Part shown: in pieces, positions 8,003-17,300 of the stretch | Layout of the letters: each line of letters starts with the position of its first letter | How positions within the stretch are numbered: the stretch's first letter is position 1 | DNA from: a virus | IMG/VR virus record: IMGVR_UViG_3300032238_001596 | Span: 1-21,706 of that record | Strand: one strand, 5' to 3' | DNA length: 21,706 nucleotides | Notes under the pieces: generated by a model | What the model saw: the letters and a program-made list of their open reading frames with translations, nothing else | Told to the model about the DNA's origin: nothing | Databases searched by the model: none | Position numbers and translations under genes: made by a program

Positions 8003-8824
8003 ATGAGCAAATTCAGAAAAGTTGCAGAAACAGAAAATATCCCATCGTTCATGGAAAGCAAGTTTGTAGGTGCTAGCTATGAGGCATATGATGATCCATA
8101 TGCAGATTTGAAGAATAATTCTGCTGAAAATAGAATTAAGATTTCAAAGCAAACAATTGGCATGCCAAAGCAAGCACAAATTACAGAAAACTCCTGGGAA
8201 AGAATCCAAGGTGCTTCTATCTATGATGAATTAAGAGGACAATCACTTGCTGATAGATTAGCAGAAGAAATGTCATCCTCTAATGCTATTCGTAGAGCTG
8301 GTTCAGATTTTGATAGTGGAGACAATGTTCGTACCACTACAAGCAATTTGAAAGCTTTTTCTGCAGATGAATATATGAATGCAATGCTTACAAGAAGTGC
8401 ATCAATTTTCAATCCAGACATGATTGCTCTTTCAGAAGAGTTTTTAAATAGCCAAAACAACAGTTCTGAGCAAATCAAAGTAGATGCACAAGCTAGAAGA
8501 GAAGCCAGCGCCTCTAAACATTCTTCATGGGAAGCTAATAAGCTCAATTCAATCAGAGAGAAAAATGTAGTTTCTAATAGAGCACATTCAGTTTTAAGAA
8601 CTGCCAGTGAATCAAGTTTCTCCTCACAATTTGGAATGATTGATGCTGAACAATTAGATAGCAGAGAATCTCAAAGAATTGCCATGCAAGAAAAGAGCAG
8701 AGAACAAAGATTAGCTCTCAAGAAAAACTTCACAGAAGATGTGGAAAACAGAGCTATCAATAAGGCTCAAACAATTTCTGATATTTATAGAAATATCAAT
8801 TTAAACCTGGATGATCTCGATTAA
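8003..8824 (+). CDS. Hypothetical helical phage protein
   Basis: 273 residues from ATG 8003 (MSKFRKVAETENIPSF). An upstream in-frame ATG at 7961 lies in the loop of the stem-loop and has no usable Shine-Dalgarno, while ATG 8003 has AGG at 7993-7995 seven bases upstream; I therefore prefer 8003. The protein is rich in Ser, Glu, Lys, Arg and Gln, largely helical, with no Cys clusters, membrane segments or enzyme motif. It carries one copy of LRTASE and a long charged C-terminal helix region. The stop overlaps the next ATG by one base. It is one of a run of unfamiliar genes between DUF192 and the portal; a structural or assembly role is inferred from context. Confidence 0.75.
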   Translation: MSKFRKVAETENIPSFMESKFVGASYEAYDDPYADLKNNSAENRIKISKQTIGMPKQAQITENSWERIQGASIYDELRGQSLADRLAEEMSSSNAIRRAGSDFDSGDNVRTTTSNLKAFSADEYMNAMLTRSASIFNPDMIALSEEFLNSQNNSSEQIKVDAQARREASASKHSSWEANKLNSIREKNVVSNRAHSVLRTASESSFSSQFGMIDAEQLDSRESQRIAMQEKSREQRLALKKNFTEDVENRAINKAQTISDIYRNINLNLDDLD

Positions 8825-9720
8825 TGATTAAAAGATTCACTTATAGTGGTATTGCATCAAATCCCGCCTCTGGAATTAATAATATAGCATTAAGTTCAGA
8901 TGGTGGGAATGGTGTTACTAAAAGTGAAATGATTGAACTTTTAAAGAAGATCATCAGCGCAAGCAATCAAGAATTGTTGGATATGAAAACTGATCTTGAG
9001 GAAATAATTGAAAGAATTACAAGACCTGAATACAAGAGACGTGTAAGTCAAATGATTACAGCGATTGATATGGCTCAAGATCCTAGAAAAAGAACCAAAG
9101 ACCCAAGTACAGGTAAATACGATCCAACAGCTAGAGAACTTGCAAAAACAATGCTCAAAAAACTAACTCATTTAGAAAAAGAAAATCACCATAAGGAAAG
9201 CCAAATGGAAACTCAAGCCAGTCAATTCAATTATAAAGAAGCCCAAAAGAAAAAGAAAAAAACTAGAGGAAATCCTTTTAGAGTTTTGATGGGAAAAGTT
9301 GGTAAGTTGCTTGACCATGGTGTTGAAAAGAAAGATATTGTTAGATATTTAGCTAAACAAAAATACTGGTCAAACGAAACCATTGAAAGAGCAGTTGACA
9401 TTGTAAAAGATTATAATAAAAAGAAGCACCAAGAATCTCCAAAAGATGAAGTTGAAGAAACCAAAAAGGCTTCAGATAATTCTACAATTAAAACAGCTGG
9501 ATATGATTATGACACAGAACCTGATTTCTCTAAAAGATCAACAGGTGAACTTGTATCAAGAGCTTATTTTCTTGAAGATTTAAACACTTATGACAAAAAT
9601 ACACCTCAAGGTGATCGTAAAGATGCTGCAGATAAAGATGGTGTAAAAGCTGAACTTAAGAAAATTAAAGCAGAATTAAAAAATAGAGGAATGGATCTAA
9701 AAGCATTAGATTTAGGGTAA
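8824..9720 (+). CDS. Hypothetical phage protein with basic helical core
   Basis: 298 residues; ATG 8824 overlaps the previous TAA by one base, and lack of a Shine-Dalgarno suggests coupled translation. Residues about 35-85 form helices (KSEMIELLKKIISASNQEL). A Lys-rich stretch (KKKKKTRG, near 143) precedes a compact helical segment, PFRVLMGKVGKLLDHGV followed by KYWSNETIERAVDIVKDY, which has the look of a small helical-bundle domain. IKTAGYD is a copy of the recurrent TA motif, and the C-terminus is charged and helical. No catalytic signature is visible. Function unknown; a virion or assembly protein is likely from position. Confidence 0.75.
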   Translation: MIKRFTYSGIASNPASGINNIALSSDGGNGVTKSEMIELLKKIISASNQELLDMKTDLEEIIERITRPEYKRRVSQMITAIDMAQDPRKRTKDPSTGKYDPTARELAKTMLKKLTHLEKENHHKESQMETQASQFNYKEAQKKKKKTRGNPFRVLMGKVGKLLDHGVEKKDIVRYLAKQKYWSNETIERAVDIVKDYNKKKHQESPKDEVEETKKASDNSTIKTAGYDYDTEPDFSKRSTGELVSRAYFLEDLNTYDKNTPQGDRKDAADKDGVKAELKKIKAELKNRGMDLKALDLG

Positions 9721-9724
9721 CATT

Positions 9725-11284
9725 ATGGATACAAATAAGAATTACAAAATTAAAACCAAAGTACACACACATAACCCTAAAATTGTTGACAAGCTTATTG
9801 GCGGTGGTGGGATTTTAAAAATGCTTGGAGACATGATTGGTAATATTGGCAGAACAAATATACCAAATCCATTCGATGTTTTAGAAGAAGACGACTTTGG
9901 ATCTGACCCAATTGCACAACAATTTTTAAATATGGGTGGTCCTAAGCATGTGGTTAAGGTTTTTAGAATTGACTCACCAGACCAAGCTGAAGAAGCAATG
10001 AGACATATGGCATCAGTTTTAAATCAAACCAAACTTGCTGAAATGAGAAAAGGCTTAAGATCCATTTTCGCATCTTTACAGTCAACATTAGAAATTGATA
10101 ACCAAGCAGTTCAAATGGAAAGAATTGCTAGTAAAATGCCTAGAAAAAGCCCAGGTTATTGGCAAGCTGAATCTTTATCACAAATCGATTCATTGAAAAG
10201 AATTGCAAATAGAGAAGAATATTCAATTTTAGATTCAACAGAAAAGATGGTTAATTCTGGTGGCTATGTTTACATCGCCAAAGCAGCACAAACAATCAAG
10301 AGTATGTATGAATCAATTTCCACTCCAAGAAACACAAGAGTGGCATATACAACATTAGGAACAACTGACGGCGAACCAATTTTAATGTGTCCAAAGGGCA
10401 TTGTTGAGTATGGTGGTGCAGTTCCTATGGAAGCATCAAAATGTAGATGGAATTGTGTAGATTCCAGAATGGACAAAGATGGTAATGTCAGATGCAACTA
10501 CGAAACATGGATGAAGCAAAGTTTCCAATCCCATGATGTAGTTATGGGCAATTTAGATGTTACAAGACATCCTGATAATGAAGCCAACTTACTCAATATC
10601 AAAGATGGTGAAAGAAAAACTCATGAAGACCAAATCGGATATGAAAAAATGTTCGAGGATTCTAAATTAAAGTCTTCTAAGAGAGATTCATCAAACACAG
10701 AAGAAAGCAGAGAAAAGCAACTTGATGAATTGAAACCATCACTTTATGGACACTCTGTTGATGATAAGAAATTAAACAAAAGAACATCACAATCTGACCA
10801 TTTTAAGACTGTAGAAAACCAATTGCCAAATAGAGAAGAAGTTAAGAAATCTTTGTTTGATAGATTAATTGAAAAATACAATAACAAAACAGATAGCGAA
10901 GAAGTCATTGAAGAAAACTTAGCTAACAACGCTGGCCTTTATGATCAAAAAGGCGATATGAAAGATTCTATTGCTCATCAAACAAATGCCAAAGAAAGCA
11001 AGCCTGTTCATGTATCTGAAGAAATCAATAAAGATGCCGGAGATGGTGATGAAGATACCGTTTCTGGACATTTAAATAAAACAGCTAAAAAGAAAATGAA
11101 TCTTGAATCTTTTGATTCTCATTTAGAAGAAAAGAGAACAAATGAAGATATTGACAAGACAATTGAAGAACTATTAGCTGAAGATACTGAAGACTGGGGA
11201 CATCAATTCACAGACGAAGATATTAAAATGTTCGAAAGTGAATTAGGCCTAGATCATATTTTATCTGAATCAAGAGAGAAGTAA
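9725..11284 (+). CDS. Hypothetical phage protein with Cys4 cluster and acidic C-terminal half
   Basis: 519 residues. The N-terminal half is folded-looking, with Gly-rich IGGGGILKMLGDMIGNIG and a cluster of four cysteines (C222, C240, C244, C257: LMCPKG, CRWNC, VRCNYETW) that could bind zinc. The C-terminal half (from about 290) is polar and acidic, with R329-E-K-Q-L and N402-A-G-L-Y-D-Q-K, both of which have counterparts in the protease/scaffold protein (R674-E-E-Q-L and N699-A-G-L-Y-D-H-K). It also has LNKTAK. The start is four bases after the previous stop; the end is one base before the next ATG. No family is recognised. The shared motifs suggest a partner or substrate of the head-assembly machinery. 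Confidence 0.78.
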   Translation: MDTNKNYKIKTKVHTHNPKIVDKLIGGGGILKMLGDMIGNIGRTNIPNPFDVLEEDDFGSDPIAQQFLNMGGPKHVVKVFRIDSPDQAEEAMRHMASVLNQTKLAEMRKGLRSIFASLQSTLEIDNQAVQMERIASKMPRKSPGYWQAESLSQIDSLKRIANREEYSILDSTEKMVNSGGYVYIAKAAQTIKSMYESISTPRNTRVAYTTLGTTDGEPILMCPKGIVEYGGAVPMEASKCRWNCVDSRMDKDGNVRCNYETWMKQSFQSHDVVMGNLDVTRHPDNEANLLNIKDGERKTHEDQIGYEKMFEDSKLKSSKRDSSNTEESREKQLDELKPSLYGHSVDDKKLNKRTSQSDHFKTVENQLPNREEVKKSLFDRLIEKYNNKTDSEEVIEENLANNAGLYDQKGDMKDSIAHQTNAKESKPVHVSEEINKDAGDGDEDTVSGHLNKTAKKKMNLESFDSHLEEKRTNEDIDKTIEELLAEDTEDWGHQFTDEDIKMFESELGLDHILSESREK

Positions 11285-11285
11285 A

Positions 11286-11825
11286 ATGTGGTACAAAATT
11301 GCTCGTGGAATGATTGGTGGAGGAGCTATTAAGGCAGCTCCTCTTCTTCCAATTTCCCAATATGAGGGACAATTAGAAGCAGCCCAATATGAAGTTAAAG
11401 AACAACATACTACCTATGAAAAGTTCAACCAAGAGCTTAAGTTTCTTTTAGAACAAATGGGCAAAACTATTGAAGATTTTCAAGAAATGGCTGAAGAAGA
11501 GCAAAAAGAATTATGGGATATTTTAGTCTTTAGACCTCATCATATTGGAGGGGCTGAAACCAATGGTGATGTTGCAAGCGGTGTTTATGGAGATCAATTA
11601 GCTTCAAACATGGCAAGAATGCAATCTCCTTATCATGATTATTTTGCAACTAATTTGGAAGGACTTTTAGAAGGGTCTAGACATTTCAATAATAATGTAG
11701 ATCCAATAAACATGCAAAAATTAGAAAAAGCCCAAGGTGCTATGTTGGTAAGAGGCATTCCACAATATAATTCAGGCAAACCTACTGAAAGAGAGGACTT
11801 ACCATCAAACATTAGGTTTGTGTAA
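11286..11825 (+). CDS. Hypothetical small phage protein upstream of portal
   Basis: 179 residues beginning MWYKIARGMIGGGAI, one base after the previous stop. A Glu/Gln-rich helical middle (about residues 28-80) looks like a coiled coil, followed by FRPHHIGGAETNGDVASG and a C-terminal half with ASNMARMQSPYHDYF. No membrane anchor or enzyme motif. Position just before the portal suggests an assembly factor or portal-associated protein, but that is inference only. Confidence 0.74.
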   Translation: MWYKIARGMIGGGAIKAAPLLPISQYEGQLEAAQYEVKEQHTTYEKFNQELKFLLEQMGKTIEDFQEMAEEEQKELWDILVFRPHHIGGAETNGDVASGVYGDQLASNMARMQSPYHDYFATNLEGLLEGSRHFNNNVDPINMQKLEKAQGAMLVRGIPQYNSGKPTEREDLPSNIRFV

Positions 11826-11862
11826 CTTTCAAAATCAAATAAATGTGGGTATAAATTAAAAC

Positions 11863-14214
11863 ATGAGCTCTAAAGATGCACCTACATTAGCAAACGTACT
11901 TAAAACTGCAGCGCAAAATGTAACCGGAGAAAGAATAGCAAATAGTTCCATTCCAGATAGGCAATATGCTAACTCTAGAATAAGTAATGGAATGGGTCCA
12001 TCTGTTTCAAGATCAGCGAACATGGGTGGTGGTAATAATACAATGACCACCGCACCTAATTTCTATTCTCCATTCTTAACACCTACATCATTCCAAATCC
12101 CAAATGCTAGACGTGAAGTTTATCTCTGGGCAAACTGGTGGAGAAATAACGAGCCAAAGATTGCTGCTGCTATCAATTTCTATACCAATTATCCATTCTC
12201 TGGTTGGAAATTAGAGTGTTCTTCTTCATATGTTAAAGATTATTTTGAGAAGTTGACACAAAAGCTTCATTTCCAAAAATGGCTTCCTGAAATATCAAAA
12301 GTTTATCACCTTTTAGGAGATACTTTTGTACTTTTATCCTTGGACTGCCCTCATTGTCAAGGTTCAAACGTAAATGAAGATGGTCAAGATTGTACCCATG
12401 ATGGTGCAACTTGGAAATCTATTTCAATTTTAAATCCTGATAGCGTTCTTAAAACCCCAGGCATGATTGACCAGCCAGGAATGTATGCTTACAGACCATC
12501 TGCAGAAGAAATAAGAATTGTAAACGAGCGAAATCCTAAAGAATTATATGACTCCATTCCTGATGGTGTCAAGAAAATGATTATGAAAGGAGATCCAATT
12601 AAGTTAAATCCTATTTCTATTCATCACTTTAAGCATGGTTCTAACCCTTGGGAAGATTATGGCACACCGCTCATTAGACCGCTCTTTCCTACTTTAGCTT
12701 ACAAGGACAAACTAAGACAGTCACAATGGATTGTTGCTGAAAGGCATATTCTTCCAGTCAAAGTTGTTAAAGTTGGTAATGACACACGCCCTGCCTCACA
12801 AGAAGATTTAGATAGTGTTCAAGAAGAATTAGCTGCAATTGCTAACGATCCAAACTTAACTCTTGTCACTCACCATGCATTTGATTTCGATTATGTTGGT
12901 GCTTCAGGGAAAGTTCTTCAGTTAACAAATGAATATGAACTAATTGATCAAGAAATCCTTGATGGTGTTATGCTTAATAAGGCTCTCCTTAATGGTGAAG
13001 GCCCTACATATGGTAATGCTCAAGTTGGTCTTTTAGCTATGGCACAAAGACTTGAAACATTCCGTAGAGAAGTTGCACACTGGATTGAAGAATGTGTTTT
13101 CAAGCCTGTAGCTGAATGGAACGGTTTTACTGTTGAAGGCGAAAGAGGGCAAGAAGAAATTATCTACCCAACTATCAAATTTGACGACCTTCAATTAAGA
13201 GATGATACAGGCAAGCTTCAAATGTTAGTCACAGCTAACTCAAATGGAGTTATTTCAAACATGACTCTAATTGAAGCATTCGGACTTGATCCAGACCAAG
13301 AAATCGAAAGACTAAGATTTGAACAAGGTGCTAACTTTGTTCAAAATCCAGCTTTGATGAATACAGACATCAATAATGGCTTTCAATCTGGAAATGTAAC
13401 AGGTCAAGGTTTTGGAGCACCTAATCCAGCAGATATGGGTATGGGAGCACCAGGAATGGGTATGACTCCTCCACCACCAGGTGGAATGCCAGGAATGCCT
13501 ATGGCTTCAAATAGCTTTAAAAATTATAGATTAGCTTCTTCAATTGTAAACGAGATTTATTACGATAGGCTTGAAAGTTTGAATAGTTTAATCAATATGA
13601 GAACAGCTGGAAGAAGATTTAAATCTGCAGCTCATGAAGGCTTTATCAAGAGTTTATCACCAGTTTCAGGAAGAGGCTTATTGGGTTCTTTACCTGAAGA
13701 ATATGAAGGCTTTGGAACACCACTTACACCTTTAGAGTTTGGTGGTCCTAATGCTGTTGCTTATAATATATATGCGCAACAAGAACAATATCATTTTGCT
13801 AGTTCTGAAGAAACCAAAGAAGTATATGCAAAGAAAAAATTAGAAAGACCACAAGCTCAAATGTTTACTTCAATTGAGAAGAAGCTTTACGGTTTGCTAT
13901 TATCTTTAAATATGCCCTTCCCGCTATATGCTCAATATTCAGCTGGACCTACTGGAGATTATCAATTAGATGGAGCAATTCCATCATTGAGAATTGGTGT
14001 TGAAGCTGATGGTGAGATCTGGCATAACAATCCAGAAAAAATCGCTAGAGATAAAAGAAGAGATGTTGAATTAGCTGCAAATGGGTGGGTAATTCTTAGA
14101 TTTACAGATAAAGAATTAAATGATCACCCACAAGATGTTATGAATGTAATCATGCAAGCAATCAGGAAAAAGACAGGGCAATCAAGCTCAACACCTCAAG
14201 AAGAAATTATTTAA
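11863..14214 (+). CDS. Portal protein fused to a C-terminal DUF559/Vsr-like nuclease domain
   Basis: 783 residues. Residues about 80-500 resemble a phage portal, the dodecameric ring through which DNA enters and leaves the head: YLWANWWRNNEPKIAAAINF, KVYHLLGDTFVLLSLD, SILNPDSV, YGTPLIRPLFPTLAYKDKL, and the long helix region ending FRREVAHWIEECVFKPVAEW. A zinc-type cluster interrupts it (C162-x2-C165, C177-x-H179). A Met/Gly/Pro linker (525-549) leads to a second part whose last 110 residues match a PD-(D/E)XK nuclease of DUF559/Vsr type: E672 in helix 1, D703 (YQLDGAI), E714-A-D716-G with H721 (VEADGEIWH), then DKRRDVELAANGWVILRF. All expected acidic residues are present, so activity is plausible. 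The join is one continuous frame with no stop. A terminator follows. Confidence 0.88.
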   Translation: MSSKDAPTLANVLKTAAQNVTGERIANSSIPDRQYANSRISNGMGPSVSRSANMGGGNNTMTTAPNFYSPFLTPTSFQIPNARREVYLWANWWRNNEPKIAAAINFYTNYPFSGWKLECSSSYVKDYFEKLTQKLHFQKWLPEISKVYHLLGDTFVLLSLDCPHCQGSNVNEDGQDCTHDGATWKSISILNPDSVLKTPGMIDQPGMYAYRPSAEEIRIVNERNPKELYDSIPDGVKKMIMKGDPIKLNPISIHHFKHGSNPWEDYGTPLIRPLFPTLAYKDKLRQSQWIVAERHILPVKVVKVGNDTRPASQEDLDSVQEELAAIANDPNLTLVTHHAFDFDYVGASGKVLQLTNEYELIDQEILDGVMLNKALLNGEGPTYGNAQVGLLAMAQRLETFRREVAHWIEECVFKPVAEWNGFTVEGERGQEEIIYPTIKFDDLQLRDDTGKLQMLVTANSNGVISNMTLIEAFGLDPDQEIERLRFEQGANFVQNPALMNTDINNGFQSGNVTGQGFGAPNPADMGMGAPGMGMTPPPPGGMPGMPMASNSFKNYRLASSIVNEIYYDRLESLNSLINMRTAGRRFKSAAHEGFIKSLSPVSGRGLLGSLPEEYEGFGTPLTPLEFGGPNAVAYNIYAQQEQYHFASSEETKEVYAKKKLERPQAQMFTSIEKKLYGLLLSLNMPFPLYAQYSAGPTGDYQLDGAIPSLRIGVEADGEIWHNNPEKIARDKRRDVELAANGWVILRFTDKELNDHPQDVMNVIMQAIRKKTGQSSSTPQEEII
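13861..14181 (+). other. PD-(D/E)XK nuclease domain within the portal ORF
   Basis: Portal residues 667-773. The pattern E-x2-L, then YQLDGAI, then VEADG-x3-H, then D-x2-R-x3-L-x3-G-W-x-ILRF is characteristic of DUF559 and the related very-short-patch-repair fold. In that fold the Asp and Glu residues bind metal for DNA cleavage. No convincing internal ribosome-binding site precedes it, so it is probably made only as part of the portal. Confidence 0.8.
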
Positions 14215-14233
14215 ACAATACTTAATTCTGTAC

Positions 14234-14263
14234 AAAAAACCTATCTACCAGGATAGGTTTTTT
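14234..14263 (+). terminator. Rho-independent terminator after portal
   Basis: A perfect 12-bp stem, AAAAAACCTATC (14234-14245) with GATAGGTTTTTT (14252-14263), around a TACCAG loop. The T run forms part of the stem and the A run makes it usable in both directions. It lies 20 bases after the portal stop. Confidence 0.88.
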
Positions 14264-14278
14264 ATTTTAAACAGGATT

Positions 14279-14307
14279 TTTAGAGTCATAACTAGAAGGA
14301 TTTTAAG
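14279..14307 (+). promoter_or_regulatory. Candidate promoter/leader element before the protease gene
   Basis: Between the terminator and the protease start, TAGAAGG-A-TTTTAA (14293-14306) repeats the element at 6872-6884. TTTAGA (14279-14284), 17 bases before TTTAAG (14302-14307), could be -35/-10 boxes. Further on, TTACACAA (14331-14338) and GGAGAAATAA (14344-14353) also recur in the same order as in the 6840-6962 leader. The placement after a terminator supports a new transcript start; the boxes themselves are weak. Confidence 0.35.
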
Positions 14308-14359
14308 TAAATGTCTTATTTATTTCAGCATTACACAATTGCAGGAGAAATAATTATTT

Positions 14360-17300
14360 ATGTATAGAACAGCGAAGGGAGGATCTATTACAATTAATAG
14401 CTTCCTTACCGAACAAGATAGAAATACTGCAAGAGAGCATATGCTTAAAACTGCGTCAAAACAAATGAGAGAAGCAGCAAAAATTGGCCTTCAGTCACTT
14501 TATGCGGATCCTTCAGAAGTATTAGAAAAATACAAGGATTTTGATATTGTTAAAGAAATGAAAGCTCGTAAGAATGCGAAGCTTTTATGGGTCAGAGCGA
14601 GAGCTATTGATGCAGATACAGTGAATCATAATGGCGACTATTTTTCTAAAGAAGAGTTATTAAAAGAAGCTGAAGTTAAAGGCGTAAAGATACCTGCTTA
14701 CAAAACATTCGAAGGCGTACCTATTTATACCAACCACAAGAATGATGATATTGAACAAGCAAAAGGTATGGTTGTCTACGCTGAATGGGATGAAGCAGAA
14801 AATTGCGTTTATTGTACTTTCTTTGTAGATGAAGAAGCTTATCCTGATATTGCAAGAAACATCCGTACTGGTGTAATTCATGATGTTTCTATGGGCTGTT
14901 CTGTTGCTTATGGTATTTGTTCTAAGTGTAGAAACAAAGCTTACACTGAAAAAGAATATTGTTCATGCCTTAAAAAGTGGAAAGGCAAGAAAGAAAATGG
15001 TTCAGGCAAGACAATTTACGAAGAGAACTTTGATCTTAAGTTTATTGAACTCTCATGTGTAGGTGATGGGGCTTTTGACTCCTGTGAAATCCAAGAAATC
15101 TATGATGTAGATGAGATTTTAAGTGCTGCTGGAGAAGTTGAGAAAAAAGCAAGTGAAATAATGTCTAACATTGTTATTGCACTTGATGGCGCTCCACATG
15201 ATAGTTCTAACAGAGTTGCATATGTTGAATGTTTAAGAGTTGCTGAAGACACAACTCGTACAGCTTTGAAATTGGCTCAAAATGCTGGAACCTTAGTTGG
15301 TGGAGCCTTAATGGCTTCAGAAGGCACTGGTCAGAATGCAACTGTATCAGCTGTTTTACAAGCCTTAGGAATTGACCCTGCAAGTGGTTTAAATATTTTA
15401 GACTTAATCAATTTATCACTCAATTTCCTAGAAGTTGCAGTTATGAATATGTTTGCAAGAAAAGACAATGTTGACTTAGCTCACGTTGGTAAGATTACAA
15501 AATCTATGGCTGATTTGCAAACAACAATGCAAGATATGATTGATGATGGAATTGATGTAAGTTCAGAGCAGCAACCACAAGCTATCAATCAACAACAATT
15601 ACAGCAACAACAAGCTCAACAACCTCAGGCAGCTAATCCACAAGTTGCACAGGCAAGCTATACACCTGCTGGAAATGTTGGAAGAATGATTGAACCATCA
15701 ATTTTTCAAAATGAACCACAAGGAGTTGGAGGAGCTGTTGCTTTAGCATCTTCAAACTCTCACTTGGTTTGGGCTTCTCGTGATGGTAGACGAGAAATAT
15801 TTGCAAGCACTAATCATAAAAGGGAAGATAATTCATTTATAAAATTATCCAAAGGTTTAGTGCAATTACAAGAAGCTTTAGGTGATAAATCAGCTTTAGC
15901 TTCAGTTACCAACAACGTTATTAGAGTTGCTAATGAACGAAACAAAAATATTAGAAACAATACGCCCCATACTCTAAGGGCGGAGGGAAATAATCAAATG
16001 GATCATTTTGCTAAAATAGCGCAAGAACAGCGCAAAAAATTAGCAGCCGCCGTTACAATCGATTTTAAGGTTGAGGATGGGGCTGGTAATCGTGTAGTTC
16101 TCTCAACAGACGGCACAATTACCGGATTTGCTAATGGCCAAAAAACAAATTGGGAGCCAATTTTGAATGAGCAACAATTATCTGCAATGGAATCTGGTCA
16201 AGGCGCTAGAGTTGCAGCTCAATTGTTGAATGACTTTTCAAAGACAGCACTCAGAGCACCACATGCTGATAGCACTGTAAAGGAAGAAGAGCTTTCTGAA
16301 TTACAAAAGGGCGTACCTTATAATTCATTAGCAGAAGGCTTGTCTTCACAACATAAATCATCACAAGCTGACATGACAAGAGAAGAACAACTTTCTGGAT
16401 CATTCTACAGCTCTAGAAGAGAAAATGCCAATCATGGCGAAGAAGCATTAATTAATGCTGGACTTTATGATCACAAAGTTAACGATGCTGAAGTTAAAGA
16501 AGCTTTATCAAAATTGGTTGCTCAAGCGCACAAGGGTGTTTCCGAGCAAGGCCTTAATGAAAGAATTCAAAAGTGTAGAGTGGAAGGTTCTGCTCCTGCT
16601 CATGAAATTATGGCATCTACAATCAAAGCACTAGGTAAAGCTGTTATTGCATCTTACGCAACTCCTGATGAAATTATTGAAGCATCTGCAAAGCTTGTTA
16701 AGATTGCACAACTTCCAGAAATGGTTGAAACATCTGCTGCTGGTGCTGATGTTCGTGAAGATGAAGCAGCTAAGGCTGATTTCTTTAAGAAAGAACAAGA
16801 ACCATCAAGCCCTGTTTCTGCAGTTTTAGAACAACTTGGTTCTGAAGTTTCTTCTTCAATTTCTTCTGCTGACTTAGCAGAAGCCCTTAAGGTTGCTGTT
16901 GAAGAAGGTGAAATGACCAAAGAAGGCGTTACTAGAATGGCTGAACTTCTTATGGCTGGAGCTACTGGCTCACCTGATGAAGCAATGGGTGCTCCTTCAA
17001 AATCAGAAGAGCTCAAGGCTGCTCTTCAATCAGCTGTTGATGGTGATGATAATCTTATTTCCAAAGAAGACCTTAAGTCCGCTGTATCTGCAATGGCTAT
17101 GTCATCCGAAGAAAGTGGCGCAACACCTGATGAAGTTGTTGACGAAGTTGATGGTATGGATGAGAAAGCACTTGTCGCAGCTGTTAATAAAGCTAGAACA
17201 GTTACAGCTACTAACGCTAGACTTAAGTCAAGAGCAAGAAGAGAGTTCTGGGGAGAAAGAGTTGCTTCCAAGACAGACATTTCAACTAATGTTATTGGCT

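Noticed and set aside
15560-15655. CAA-rich repeat as a microsatellite or CRISPR-like array.
   Set aside because: It is a Gln-rich coding tract with irregular codons, without regular repeats and spacers.
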